Shown one piece after another: positions 37,294-44,930 of a DNA stretch of 64,000 bases. Position numbers and translations under genes: made by a program. The notes below the pieces were generated by a model. The model did no database searches, was not told where the DNA came from, and was given only the letters and a program-made list of their open reading frames with translations. Source of the stretch: Gynuella sp050296195. Its GTDB lineage: Bacteria > Pseudomonadota > Gammaproteobacteria > Pseudomonadales > Natronospirillaceae. The stretch is from assembly GCF_050296195.1 (NCBI RefSeq), contig NZ_JBNKRB010000002.1, one strand, 5' to 3'. Each line of letters starts with the position of its first letter. Positions within the stretch are counted from its first letter, which is position 1.

Positions 37294-38094
37294 ATGAAAA
37301 AAGAGATGATCAGGCACTCCAGCCTCAACCGCACAGCCCTCGCGGATTTCCTAAAGACTCGTCGTCTCAGACTACAACCAGAGACAGAGACCTCCAGAAC
37401 CCATACCCGGCGCAGAACTCCGGGTTTGCGCAGAGAAGAAGTGGCGGAACTGGCGGGAATCAGTGTCGACTGGTACGTAAAACTGGAACAGGGAAAAGCA
37501 AACAGTGCCTCCCCTCAAACTATCGAAGGTCTGATTCGGGCTCTTCGGCTGACTCAGGAAGATGCCCGTCATCTAAAAACCCTGATGAACGACTCGGCAA
37601 GGCCGACACCAACCGATTCAGATCACGCCCTCTGCCAGCTCGAAGACTTGGTCAACGGTCAGACTCATCCGGCTTACCTGCAAAACGCCCTGTACGACGT
37701 ACTAGCCTGGAATGATGCAGCGGAGCAATTGTTTGGTTTTGCAGATACAGCGACAAACGACAGGAACGTATTAACCTACTTATTCGTCGACCCCAGAAGC
37801 CGTCGCGTTTTTGGCAAGCAGTGGGCCCCTGAATCCGCACGAGTGCTCGCCCAATTCCGGCGCACCTACGACCAATCACCAAAAACATCAACCATATCTG
37901 CGCGCCTGACAACACTACTGGAGACCAGCCCGGAGTTTGCACAGGCCTGGAATCAACATGACATCCATTTTCGCTCGACGGGCACAAAGCATATAAAACA
38001 TCCAGAGAGGGGATGTGTGGAGTATCGATACTACTCACTGCATCCCGACGGTTTTGAAGATTTGTCGTTAGTGGTCTTGATGGAAATACAGTGA
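37294..38094 (+). CDS. XRE-family regulator with MmyB-like ligand-binding domain
   Basis: A 266-aa protein. The N-terminal XRE HTH (RRRTPGLRREEVAELAGIS then VDWYVKLEQGKANSASPQTI) is followed by an MmyB-like PAS-type domain (DVLAWNDAAEQLFGF; RNVLTYLFVDPRSRRVF; GTKHIKHPERGCVEYRYYSL). Proteins of this type often regulate a neighbouring short-chain or MDR oxidoreductase and may bind fatty-acid-like ligands. It is divergent from the MDR gene. Confidence 0.9.
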   Translation: MKKEMIRHSSLNRTALADFLKTRRLRLQPETETSRTHTRRRTPGLRREEVAELAGISVDWYVKLEQGKANSASPQTIEGLIRALRLTQEDARHLKTLMNDSARPTPTDSDHALCQLEDLVNGQTHPAYLQNALYDVLAWNDAAEQLFGFADTATNDRNVLTYLFVDPRSRRVFGKQWAPESARVLAQFRRTYDQSPKTSTISARLTTLLETSPEFAQAWNQHDIHFRSTGTKHIKHPERGCVEYRYYSLHPDGFEDLSLVVLMEIQ

Positions 38095-38159
38095 CATGGA
38101 AGCGGATAAACCTGATTTTACGAAGAGCACAAAACTCTAGGGAACCTTAAATTTATCCC

Positions 38160-38301
38160 CCAAAACATCATTAATCATTAACACAACTCAGAACAAATTT
38201 TAATTTGATACATATTTGTCCTGTTTCGTGATCAATATACCTGGAATGAGCAGCAACCCCCTAACTAATCCTACGTCAACAGCGACTTCTCTTTCATTAG
38301 G
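38160..38301. repeat. Edge repeat, left copy (pairs with 54331-54483)
   Basis: This non-coding block shares long runs with the right copy, such as CATATTTGTCCTGTT and CGTGATCAATATACCTG. I estimate 75-80% identity over ~145 bp, in direct orientation. The left copy ends exactly where a MITE begins. The two copies bracket the whole integron region. Confidence 0.75.
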
Positions 38302-38441
38302 AAACCTCTGAAAAATGGCCTATTTTCGCGCAGGACATTGTCAGCCTCGTCTCACATCTTCATTTACCCCCGTAAATTGCGGTGTTGCGAGTGGTGCTTC
38401 CTCGCCTGTATCAAAACTATTCCTATCTTTCAGAGGCCCCT
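38301..38441. mobile_element. MITE-like element, copy 4, inserted in the intI remnant
   Basis: The ends are GAAACCTCTGAAAAATGGCC and CTATCTTTCAGAGGCCCC, inverted. The interior is close to the reverse complement of the 32751 copy. It directly abuts the truncated end of the integrase remnant on its right and the edge repeat on its left. Confidence 0.8.
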
Positions 38442-38691
38442 TAAGACTTCCAGTATCCAAATTAAAATACTCACGAAATAAAAACACCAAAGCATTCAGA
38501 GCGATATGTTGTGTATTAACAGAGCAGTAGCGTTCGTTTGTCAGATGACTGAGAAATGGCTCAACCTGCACCATATTAATTTCCGCTACGGACTGGTATT
38601 GACTGAAGCGGGATGAATCGTCAACCCCATATGCAGTAGATCTTTTCAGGCGAATAGGAAGACCCTGTGACGAATGAACAGCCTGAATTGA
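38442..38691 (-). pseudogene. intI: Integron integrase IntI, N-terminal remnant
   Basis: Translating the minus strand gives an open segment of ~83 codons that includes VEPFLSHLTNERYCSVNTQH followed by IALNALVFLFREYFNLDTG. This matches the core-binding domain of integron integrases: in class 1 IntI the same place reads VEAFLSWLANERKVSVSTH and then ALAALLFFY. The upstream part (LPIRLKRSTAY) is a worn version of the N-terminal arm. The tyrosine-recombinase catalytic domain is wholly absent, cut at the MITE. No proper start codon remains; an in-frame TGA lies just upstream. The gene is divergent from the attC array and next to its first attC, the classic integron layout. Confidence 0.8.
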
Positions 38692-38795
38692 TCAAAGAAA
38701 CGGGGGAAGTTGGGGCTAATTGTTTTTCGGGTATCAATGTCTGCATTTTTCACGTCCATGTCAGAATTATTGACAAAACACTGTATTCATAAATA

Positions 38796-38877
38796 ATTAG
38801 AAAAACAGGTTTTCAATTTGTTAGGTACCTTAAAGCTATGAACAGAAACTACTATGAGTTAGCGGCTAGCACTTAAC
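38796..38877 (+). pseudogene. 3' fragment of a GNAT acetyltransferase cassette (duplicate)
   Basis: This is the last ~25 codons of the GNAT gene at 40661-41152, with the same nucleotides from ATTAGAAAAACAGG on. The stretch from here through the following attC (38796-38973) matches 41072-41248 with about three substitutions and one indel. The 5' part of the gene is missing. Confidence 0.85.
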
Positions 38878-38977
38878 AAGTAAAATGTTGCTTCAGCCCA
38901 AATACTTTTGCTACGTAAAACGGGCTTTGGACTCAAACACACTGCGCGCGTTTTCACCGCAAATTTAAACGTTAAGG
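38871..38977 (+). repeat. attC site 1
   Basis: It runs from ACTTAAC to GTTAAGG (107 bp) and is nearly identical to attC 4. The inner arms GGGCTTTGGACTC and CAGCCCAAA can pair. Confidence 0.8.
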
Positions 38978-38990
38978 CAAAAGGTACCAC

Positions 38991-39356
38991 GTGAAAATTC
39001 TCAGCTGGTTCTTTAGAAAACGAGCGATCAAAAAACATGTCAGAGTGCTTGGTCCCGCGTTGAGAGAAAGATTTGGCTATCAAAGGACCTACTCGGCGAC
39101 ACAAGTTACGGATACAGCAGCTTCGCTGAACCTGCCTGATAAGTACCTTTGTTATGCCATCGCGCTCTATTGCACTAAAGAGGAATACGAGCGGAACACT
39201 GCTTACCCTCAGTCAATGGTTATGGATTATGCAACGGCCAGAGCAGTGAGCTTCAACGTAGCGGTTGTTGCCGCTGCCGGCGGTTTTTCAGGCGAGAGCG
39301 GAATTTCATCAGACGGCGATACTGGAGATGGATTTGGCGGTGGTGATGGCATCTAG
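38991..39356 (+). CDS. Integron cassette protein, DUF6559-like
   Basis: A 121-aa protein starting at GTG with AAAGG 6 bp upstream. It begins MKILSWFFRKRAIKKHVRVL and ends in a Gly/Asp-rich tail (GDTGDGFGGGDGI). The N-terminal part recalls a small conserved family from Vibrio-type integrons (DUF6559), but I am not sure. The function is unknown. It is the first complete cassette gene after attC 1. Confidence 0.6.
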   Translation: MKILSWFFRKRAIKKHVRVLGPALRERFGYQRTYSATQVTDTAASLNLPDKYLCYAIALYCTKEEYERNTAYPQSMVMDYATARAVSFNVAVVAAAGGFSGESGISSDGDTGDGFGGGDGI

Positions 39357-39444
39357 GGAAATTGCGTCGATGCGAGTCTAGCTAAGCCTCAACAAGTCAT
39401 TCCAGTTCGTACGGCCCAAAAGGACCTCCACCAGACGGTGTTCA

Positions 39445-40127
39445 GGCTGTAGAAAAATACCGCAAACCCACGCCGGTGCTCAATTCATCCTGTAAAAATA
39501 GTCGTTTAATCCGCTGATCAGTTTATTTATGGCCAACTATCTTGATAACAATCTCAACCAAAGTGTATTTCTCGATATTAATTATTTGGACGTTCTGGGT
39601 GAAAATACCTTTGAGTTTTGTTTATACCTGCTGATCACAAAAATGCTTGATCTTAATAAATTCCATAAGCGATACAAGAAAAGGAGCACGACCGCCAGGT
39701 TTCCTTTGCCGTTGATGGCGAAGGCAATGTCAGTTATTTGGATTTAATGAAGCAAAAAATCGACAGTGGACAAGGTCGGAAAAATTATTCCCGACGTATG
39801 TGGACGATAGAACCGGTATTTGGAAATATCACCAGTCACAAAGGCACCAATAAGCTGACCTTGAGAGGGAAAGCTAAGGTCACTAGCCAATAGATGATGT
39901 GCTGCATTGTTCACAACATTGAAAAGCTATTGGCGTTATCGTGGTACTGGCGCTGTAAACGTGTAAAAGAGCGTAGGTAAAGCAATATAGCGCTGTTTTA
40001 GCGTAACTGAGGCGATACATTGATCTACAACGCATAACAATACCTGCCATCCAAGATGAGGCGTGAAACATACAACGCCAGGGTGGAGCGGATTATTTAT
40101 ATGAAAAACCTAATTTTTCCACAGCTT
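39445..40127 (+). mobile_element. IS1182-family insertion sequence, internally deleted
   Basis: The terminal inverted repeats are GGCTGTAGAAAAATA (39445-39459) and TAATTTTTCCACAGCT (40112-40127). At 683 bp it is less than half the usual size. It encodes only the two ends of the transposase (see the pseudogene). Confidence 0.7.
39529..39980 (+). pseudogene. IS1182-family transposase, N- and C-terminal ends only
   Basis: The N-terminal ~50 codons (NYLDNNLNQSVFLDINYLD, then FEFCLYLLITKMLDLNKFHK) are joined near 39685, in another frame, to the C-terminal part. That part reads RRMWTIEPVFGNITSHKGTN and LTLRGKAKVTSQ. An in-frame TAG stands where the family has Trp before MMCCIVHNIEKL. The catalytic core is missing. 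Confidence 0.85.
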
Positions 40128-40141
40128 GGTTAAGCACACTT

Positions 40142-40582
40142 ATGGATGAACAACCTATTTTAAATTTAGATGGATATCTTTTGGCCCTGAGAAGACTCAG
40201 TGGGAATCGATGTGATTTCTGGGCGGAGATTTTCGATATAAGCGGTAACATAGAGGACGACTTTCGAAAGCATCTATCAGATCGCCACGTGGCTCTCATT
40301 GATTTTTCGAATATCGGTTACAAAGAAATAGATGAGGTTCTGAAAAAGCATTCGTTTTCAATGCTCCGCATTGAAGACGAGTCTATTTCAAAGCTATTTG
40401 CTTGGGATATCGTTGAATATATTCAAATGTCTTATCGACTTATAGAGCCTGAGATAGACCCTATATCAAACAATCAGGCAGTGCTTGTTAGAGCGGAATC
40501 AGATTTTCACGGCAGGTATGTATATATTGTTATACCTGTGAAAAACAAAGGCATAGCTATGGGGCTGGCAACCCGACCTTAA
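40142..40582 (+). CDS. Integron cassette protein, unknown
   Basis: A 146-aa soluble protein beginning MDEQPILNLDGYLLALRRLS. No motif that I recognise. It starts 5 bp after the putative right core of attC 2 and its stop codon overlaps attC 3, as is typical for cassette genes. No good Shine-Dalgarno is seen. Confidence 0.65.
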   Translation: MDEQPILNLDGYLLALRRLSGNRCDFWAEIFDISGNIEDDFRKHLSDRHVALIDFSNIGYKEIDEVLKKHSFSMLRIEDESISKLFAWDIVEYIQMSYRLIEPEIDPISNNQAVLVRAESDFHGRYVYIVIPVKNKGIAMGLATRP

Positions 40583-40653
40583 CAGCGGAGCACAAGCAAA
40601 AAGCGCTTGTGCTGGACCTCACTATCGTTCGGCTGCTGTTTGCGGCGTTAAGT
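40577..40653 (+). repeat. attC site 3
   Basis: It runs from CCTTAAC to GTTAAGT (77 bp). The inner arms GAGCACAAGC and GCTTGTGCTG pair. Confidence 0.85.
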
Positions 40654-40660
40654 AGATAAT

Positions 40661-41152
40661 ATGGAAAGCAAATACCTCAGGTACAAAGTAATAGCTAAAG
40701 AGGATACACATTGTCTATCTGAAATAATGATGAACTCTGAGCATATGAGATTTAGCACACAGTTCTCTTCAATTTCAGAATGTGAAAGCTATATTGGGCC
40801 TCTTGCCAATCAATGGGAGAATCTTGGTTTTGGTTGCTGGACTATTGTGGAAAAAATATCAAACGAAGTAATTGGTTGGGGCGGTATAGTATTAGATGAA
40901 AGTGATCCCGATTGGGGTCCTGAATTAATCTATTACATTTCTCCTAAGAAATGCGGCAACGGCTATGCAAGCGAAGTCTCTGAGTTTTCATGTAACTATG
41001 CATTCTCAGTGGCAAATATACCCAAAGTAGCAGCCTTCGCTCACCCAGAAAATTATGCCTCTAATAAAGTTATTAGAAAAACAGGTTTTCAATTTGTTAG
41101 GTACCTTAAAGCTATGAACAGAAACTACTATGAGTTAGCGGCTAGCACTTAA
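40661..41152 (+). CDS. GNAT-family N-acetyltransferase (cassette)
   Basis: A 163-aa acetyltransferase of the RimJ/RimL-like GNAT group. The acetyl-CoA region reads ELIYYISPKKCGNGYASEVSEF, followed by AFAHPENYASNKVIRKTGF. The substrate is unknown. The last 25 codons and the attC are duplicated at the left edge of the array (38796-38977). The stop overlaps attC 4. Confidence 0.88.
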   Translation: MESKYLRYKVIAKEDTHCLSEIMMNSEHMRFSTQFSSISECESYIGPLANQWENLGFGCWTIVEKISNEVIGWGGIVLDESDPDWGPELIYYISPKKCGNGYASEVSEFSCNYAFSVANIPKVAAFAHPENYASNKVIRKTGFQFVRYLKAMNRNYYELAAST

Positions 41153-41252
41153 CAAGTAAATGTTGCTTCAGCCCAAATACCTTTGCTACGCAAAACGGGC
41201 TTTGGACTCAAACACACTGCGCGCGTTTTCACCGCAATTTTAAACGTTATAT
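41147..41252 (+). repeat. attC site 4
   Basis: It runs from ACTTAAC to GTTATAT (106 bp) and is ~97% identical to attC 1. Confidence 0.88.
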
Positions 41253-41277
41253 GTATCTCAACTAGGGTGTTATCAAA

Positions 41278-41694
41278 ATGTCAAAATCTGAAGCAAGTTG
41301 CCTTTGCGGTGCTGTAAAAATCATAGCTGAGGAAATTAATCCTAATTTTACAGTGTGTCATTGCCAATCATGTAGAACTTGGGGTGGCGCTCCATTCTTT
41401 GCTGTAAAATGCGGTACTAAAGTTAAAATTGAAGGTGATGATAAAGTTAAAATGTATAAATCATCATCCTGGGCATCACGTGGTTTTTGCTCCGAATGTG
41501 GAACTCATCTTTTTTATAAATTTAAAGCAACTGGTGAATATAATATGCCAGTAGGCATGTTCCCAAACTTGAAAGGGTTGAAAATGGATATGCAGTATTT
41601 TAGTGACATGAGACCTAGTTATTACTGCTTTTCAAATGAAACAAAAGAAATGACAACAGCAGAGATAATGGCTTATTTTGCAGCTGATATGTAA
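41278..41694 (+). CDS. GFA (CENP-V/glutathione-dependent formaldehyde-activating) family protein (cassette)
   Basis: A 138-aa zinc protein. The Cys ligands of the GFA fold are all visible: SCLCGAVKI, CHCQSCRTWGGAPFF and FCSECGTHLFYKF. GFA proteins are linked to glutathione adducts of aldehydes, but most members have no proven reaction. It is a cassette gene between attC 4 and attC 5. Confidence 0.9.
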   Translation: MSKSEASCLCGAVKIIAEEINPNFTVCHCQSCRTWGGAPFFAVKCGTKVKIEGDDKVKMYKSSSWASRGFCSECGTHLFYKFKATGEYNMPVGMFPNLKGLKMDMQYFSDMRPSYYCFSNETKEMTTAEIMAYFAADM

Positions 41695-41700
41695 TTAAAC

Positions 41701-41804
41701 ATATAACAAGTTGCTGCACTGGACATTTTGGTCTTGTCACGTTTTTTAGAAAAGACTCAAAAACAGCGATCAATCCCAGATCGACAGTGAGCAAGGCGTT
41801 AAAT
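41701..41804 (+). repeat. attC site 5
   Basis: It runs from ATATAAC to GTTAAAT (104 bp). Confidence 0.75.
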
Positions 41805-41814
41805 GTAATCGAGT

Positions 41815-42222
41815 ATTGAGATAGGTACAGAAGTAAACGGCTATATTGAAATTAATACAATTGAAAAAACAAATGAATATATCTGGTTTGAAGTGGTAAA
41901 GATCGGAGTTATAACTGAGCGGAACTACGAAATATTCGGAAAGCTATTTGGCGTAAGAACTGAGAAGAGTGTAAAGCCTCTAGCGGCCAAACGGGGAATT
42001 CCCGCCAATACATCTAATCGCGATGAGCTAGATGAAAACAAAGAAAGTATTGTGTTTCATTCATGGGTTGATTGGGAAGAGCTAAAGGGGTTTCTTCCAA
42101 ATATTAATATTTGTCCCGAGTTGTCAGGTTGGTCATTCATATTTAGTTCCATGGAAAGGCTTGCAGAAGAATATGGCAATAAAAATGTACGGCTTATTGT
42201 GGCATTTGACAACTATGGGTAA
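41815..42222 (+). CDS. Integron cassette protein, unknown, without a standard start codon
   Basis: The frame opens after a TAA at 41806 and reads EIGTEVNGYIEINTIEKT, continuing NEYIWFEVVKIGVITERNYE. The sequence before the first usual start (GTG at 41893) looks protein-like, so I place the start at the ATT at 41815 provisionally. An ATG immediately followed by TAA lies just before it, suggesting a mutated start. From GTG 41893 it would be 109 aa. I do not recognise the family. Confidence 0.5.
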   Translation: MEIGTEVNGYIEINTIEKTNEYIWFEVVKIGVITERNYEIFGKLFGVRTEKSVKPLAAKRGIPANTSNRDELDENKESIVFHSWVDWEELKGFLPNINICPELSGWSFIFSSMERLAEEYGNKNVRLIVAFDNYG

Positions 42223-42375
42223 TGTACTACTGCATCTATTTCCATCATATTGCTTGAAGTTGTTAAAGGTAATAGTAGTGCCATCAATGTATATCAGCAA
42301 TCTGGTTATGTAGTTAATGACTCCCTTGGTACAGATCCAAATACTATTTACATGACCATGGAAGTAAATCAGTAA
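42223..42375 (+). pseudogene. C-terminal fragment of a GNAT acetyltransferase
   Basis: A frame ending at TAA 42373-42375 reads LEVVKGNSSAINVYQQSGYV followed by VNDSLGTDPNTIYMTMEVNQ, the typical tail of a GNAT enzyme. No N-terminal part is present: the previous cassette gene ends directly before it, without an attC between. The two cassettes were probably fused by deletion. Confidence 0.75.
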
Positions 42376-42470
42376 CAAAACGCTGTGGCAATACAGCCCA
42401 AAATTCACCGCTTCGCGGCGGGCTGCAAGGTTCGCGCCTTTGTCGCTCACAGCTAAACTTGGCGTTAACT
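42370..42470 (+). repeat. attC site 6
   Basis: It runs from CAGTAAC to GTTAACT (101 bp). Inner arms GCAATACAGCCC and GGGCTGCAAGG can pair. Confidence 0.85.
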
Positions 42471-42474
42471 TCTA

Positions 42475-42882
42475 ATGAATATTGAGCAATTACGTAGTAT
42501 TAGAAACAAGAATATACAGCAGCAGAATGAACTGATGTACCTTGAAATTAAAGAGCTGGCTGAATCATTTCGAAATCACCAAGAGGGTTATCCTTGGCTA
42601 CTCACTTTGCTTTCGAAGTATTCACTCCATCCAAATGATGGCCTGCTGGTTTCGTGTGCATCAGTGCCAGGACAAGGTGGCAATCAGTGGATGGGTACAT
42701 GGCTTACATGCGATCGACGATTTGTTGATTTTGATGTCATGGCCGATTATAAGACTGGCATCCTGCTAGAAGTTGGTGGTTGGGATGAATATAGTCCTGT
42801 CATAAGCGAGCATTGCAAGGGAACCGGTAAATCATTCGGGTATTTAGCTCTTCAATTATTGACTGAATATGGTAAAAGTTAA
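42475..42882 (+). CDS. Integron cassette protein, unknown
   Basis: A 135-aa soluble protein beginning MNIEQLRSIRNKNIQQQNEL. It contains PNDGLLVSCASVPGQGGNQW and VDFDVMADYKTGILLEV. I do not recognise it. It starts 4 bp after attC 6 and ends inside attC 7. Confidence 0.7.
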   Translation: MNIEQLRSIRNKNIQQQNELMYLEIKELAESFRNHQEGYPWLLTLLSKYSLHPNDGLLVSCASVPGQGGNQWMGTWLTCDRRFVDFDVMADYKTGILLEVGGWDEYSPVISEHCKGTGKSFGYLALQLLTEYGKS

Positions 42883-42926
42883 CAAGGCTATCAACGCCAA
42901 AGCCGCAATTTATAGCGTCGTTAAGT
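42877..42926 (+). repeat. attC site 7 (short)
   Basis: It runs from AGTTAAC to GTTAAGT but is only 50 bp long, below the usual minimum, so it may be partly deleted. An IS3-type element follows within 10 bp. Confidence 0.55.
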
Positions 42927-42981
42927 TTCCGAGTTACCCAAAATTAGTAGACACCTTCTATAGCTAGATAGAAGGTGCATC

Positions 42982-43134
42982 ATGCCCAAGAAAAAGACCC
43001 AAGCTTATACTGAGAAATTTCGCAAAGAAGCAGTTCGTCGCGCCATGAAAAAAGGCAGCGGCGTATTTGCGAACCACCAAGAGCAAAGTATGCCGTTATC
43101 CACGAACATATTGGTTTATTTAGTATTGCACTGA
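42982..43134 (+). pseudogene. IS3-family OrfA, truncated
   Basis: The start MPKKKTQAYTEKFRKEAVRR is a normal IS3-type OrfA N-terminus. After ~30 codons the frame runs into orfB sequence (out of frame), so the HTH and leucine-zipper parts are deleted. Confidence 0.75.
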
Positions 43135-43955
43135 TGTGTCGTGTTCTGATGGTCTCTCGGTCTGGTTATTATCGATGGAGAGGTCGAGAGAAATGTGAGC
43201 AATCGAAGCGCCGTCGTCTCCTTGAAGCTCAGGTTATTGATACGCTCGAGTTATTCAAAGCACGATACGGTGCGCCCAGGCTCGCCGAAGAGCTGCTTAC
43301 CATGGGTATGTCTTGCTGCCGTAATACGATTACTAACATCCCTGCCAGCCGTTCTATACAGGCGCGTAACGGCAAATCATTCACCTACCGACAAGATGCT
43401 TTAACGATGAACAACGTCGCTGAAGATAATCTTCGTCGTAAATGCCCGGCCGATGATATCAACCAGAAATGGACCAGTGACATCACCTATATCTGGTACC
43501 AGGATCGGTGGCTTTATCTGGCTACGGTTAGGGATCTATGTTCACGGAAGATTGTCGGCTGATCGTTGGATGACAGTATGACCGTTGAACTGGTCAACAC
43601 TGCATTACAGATGGCTTATGCTCGCAGAGAAACGAGTCCGGGGCTTATCTTACATTCGGATCGAGGCGTTCAATACCGTTCAAGAGAATACCAAGACTAT
43701 GCTCGTTCTCTGGGCATGAAGTTGAGCATAAGCCGCAAAGTAATTGCTGGGATAATGCCCCTATGGAATCCTTCTACAGTCGTTTGAAAATTGAGCTGAT
43801 CTACAGTATGGACTTTTGCTCAATAAGCGAGCTAAAGTTGAGTATCTTTGAGTACATTGAAATATTTTATAATCGCCAGCGACGGAATTCTGGACTGGGC
43901 TATGTGAGCCCTGGAACGTATGAACAGACTCTGTTAGCGGCATCGTTAGGGGGGT
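43085..43955 (+). pseudogene. IS3-family OrfB transposase, broken
   Basis: The frame reads YAVIHEHIGLFSIALMCRVL and SRSGYYRWRGR, then the rve integrase core KWTSDITYIWYQDRWLYLAT and LILHSDRGVQYRS. A TGA replaces the Trp after RKIVG. A frameshift occurs near 43740, after LSISRK. The tail MESFYSRLKIELIYSMDFCS continues in another frame. A deletion precedes RNGKSFTYRQDALTM. Confidence 0.88.
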
Positions 43956-43982
43956 TACTTTTTGCAGGTAACAACAGCACTA

Positions 43983-44405
43983 ATGACGAGTAAGATTCGA
44001 CTAATATTTGCGTCACTCTTAATTTGCGCCTTATTTCTTCCTTTATCGCAATGTGAATACCGCGCGATGACAGAAAGTGGTGAACTAGCTCAACCGGAAA
44101 TAACGGTAAGATATGTGATATCAGACGCTTCCGAAACCGAAGACTATATTTGGCTTCTTCCATTTCTGGCTCCAACAATTTATGCGCTATTTACCTTTAA
44201 GAAGCCACGTACGACCTTGAGGGAGATAGGACATTATTTGACAGTCGGGCCAATCTTGTATGTCATCTGGTTACACCAATATACAGGCACTTTATTGTTA
44301 GGTGGATACATAGCATTGATTTCAGCTTTAGGTATACTCTTAATTACTATTTTTATTAGCTTGCAAATGCTTAGCAAGCAATTCAAGCGGGGTGGCGCCC
44401 CTTAA
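43983..44405 (+). CDS. Integron cassette membrane protein, unknown
   Basis: A 140-aa protein with an N-terminal signal or TM segment (IRLIFASLLICALFLPLSQC) and three further hydrophobic stretches in the second half. The Cys at the end of the first segment (LSQC) could be a lipidation site but the box is poor. I chose the ATG at 43983. Its end overlaps the remnant attC 8. Confidence 0.65.
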   Translation: MTSKIRLIFASLLICALFLPLSQCEYRAMTESGELAQPEITVRYVISDASETEDYIWLLPFLAPTIYALFTFKKPRTTLREIGHYLTVGPILYVIWLHQYTGTLLLGGYIALISALGILLITIFISLQMLSKQFKRGGAP

Positions 44406-44418
44406 TCGGGCGTTATGT
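44371..44418 (+). repeat. attC site 8 (degenerate)
   Basis: The start TTAGCAAGCAATTCAAGCGG resembles a Vibrio-type attC with TAAC changed to TAGC. The right core is GTTATGT. At 48 bp it is short. Confidence 0.55.
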
Positions 44419-44495
44419 CTAATTGGAGTGTTGTGCGTGTTAATCAAGATAAATAAAGGTGCTCTCTTTTAGGTAATTACCTAAAGGAGAGTACA

Positions 44496-44720
44496 GTGAA
44501 AAGAGAAGTTCGCCTTATTAAGGCATTTGGTAAAAATAAATTTGGCTTAGTGGATCTACCAAAAAAAGTATCTGGCATAAAAGTTTCAAGAATTCTAATT
44601 GGGGAAGAATCAGGTTGTTCTGGGTGCTTTCCTCACGGATATGAAACAATTAACTGTCGTTTTTACAAAATTCAGCGTAATTGGAAAAGACAACGTCAAA
44701 CGCAGTGGAAAAATATATAG
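44496..44720 (+). CDS. Small integron cassette protein, unknown
   Basis: A 74-aa basic protein beginning MKREVRLIKAFGKNKFGLVD with a CSGCFPHGYE motif and a tail KRQRQTQWKNI. It recalls small conserved cassette proteins of unknown function in vibrios. AAAGGAGAG lies ~7 bp before the start (GTG/ATG region at 44493-44498). Two other short frames follow on the same strand (see 44681), so this cassette may hold a second gene or a frameshift. Confidence 0.6.
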   Translation: MKREVRLIKAFGKNKFGLVDLPKKVSGIKVSRILIGEESGCSGCFPHGYETINCRFYKIQRNWKRQRQTQWKNI

Positions 44721-44842
44721 CAATTTGCTCAAACGTGTTGGCGCTTCCAGTGCCAATGACTCTTAATGAGGCGATCCCTGCCGTCGCTGAACTTGAAAGG
44801 ACTGGGATGCCTAAAGGAAAGCCCGTAATTGTTCCCAATATA
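44681..44842 (+). CDS. Possible small second gene of the cassette
   Basis: A TTG-started frame of 53 codons reads NAVEKYIAICSNVLALPVP, then ELERTGMPKGKPVIVPNI. It ends with TAG exactly at the next attC, as real cassette genes do. It could be a truncated gene whose start was lost, or the frameshifted end of a longer product. Confidence 0.35.
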
Positions 44843-44843
44843 T

Positions 44844-44910
44844 AGCTGACAAAAAGCAAACAATCAAAGGCAGTTAGCCCTACGACTGGCCCCTGCTTTG
44901 GGTGTTACAA
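44844..44910 (+). repeat. attC site 9
   Basis: It runs from AGCTGAC to GTTACAA (67 bp). The arms AAAGGCAG and CTGCTTTG pair. Confidence 0.75.
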
Positions 44911-44930
44911 GAGCTCTAGGAACCTGAACC

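Larger units (their letters stand above)
39387..40136 (+). repeat. attC site 2, interrupted by an IS1182-type remnant
   Basis: A weak left core (CCTCAAC at 39387) follows cassette 1 and a right core GTTAAGC lies at 40130-40136, immediately beyond the IS. The IS appears to have landed inside this attC. The assignment is tentative. Confidence 0.4.
42931..43955 (+). mobile_element. IS3-family insertion sequence, decayed
   Basis: Its left end is GAGTTACCCAAAATTAGTAG at 42931. The orfA start and most of orfB remain. I cannot find the matching right inverted repeat, so the right end is probably lost near 43940-43955. Confidence 0.75.

Noticed and set aside
38160..38301. C-terminal half of the integrase on the other side of the MITE
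   Set aside because: Minus-strand frames of this block contain stops and no tyrosine-recombinase motifs; the block is instead the left copy of the edge repeat.
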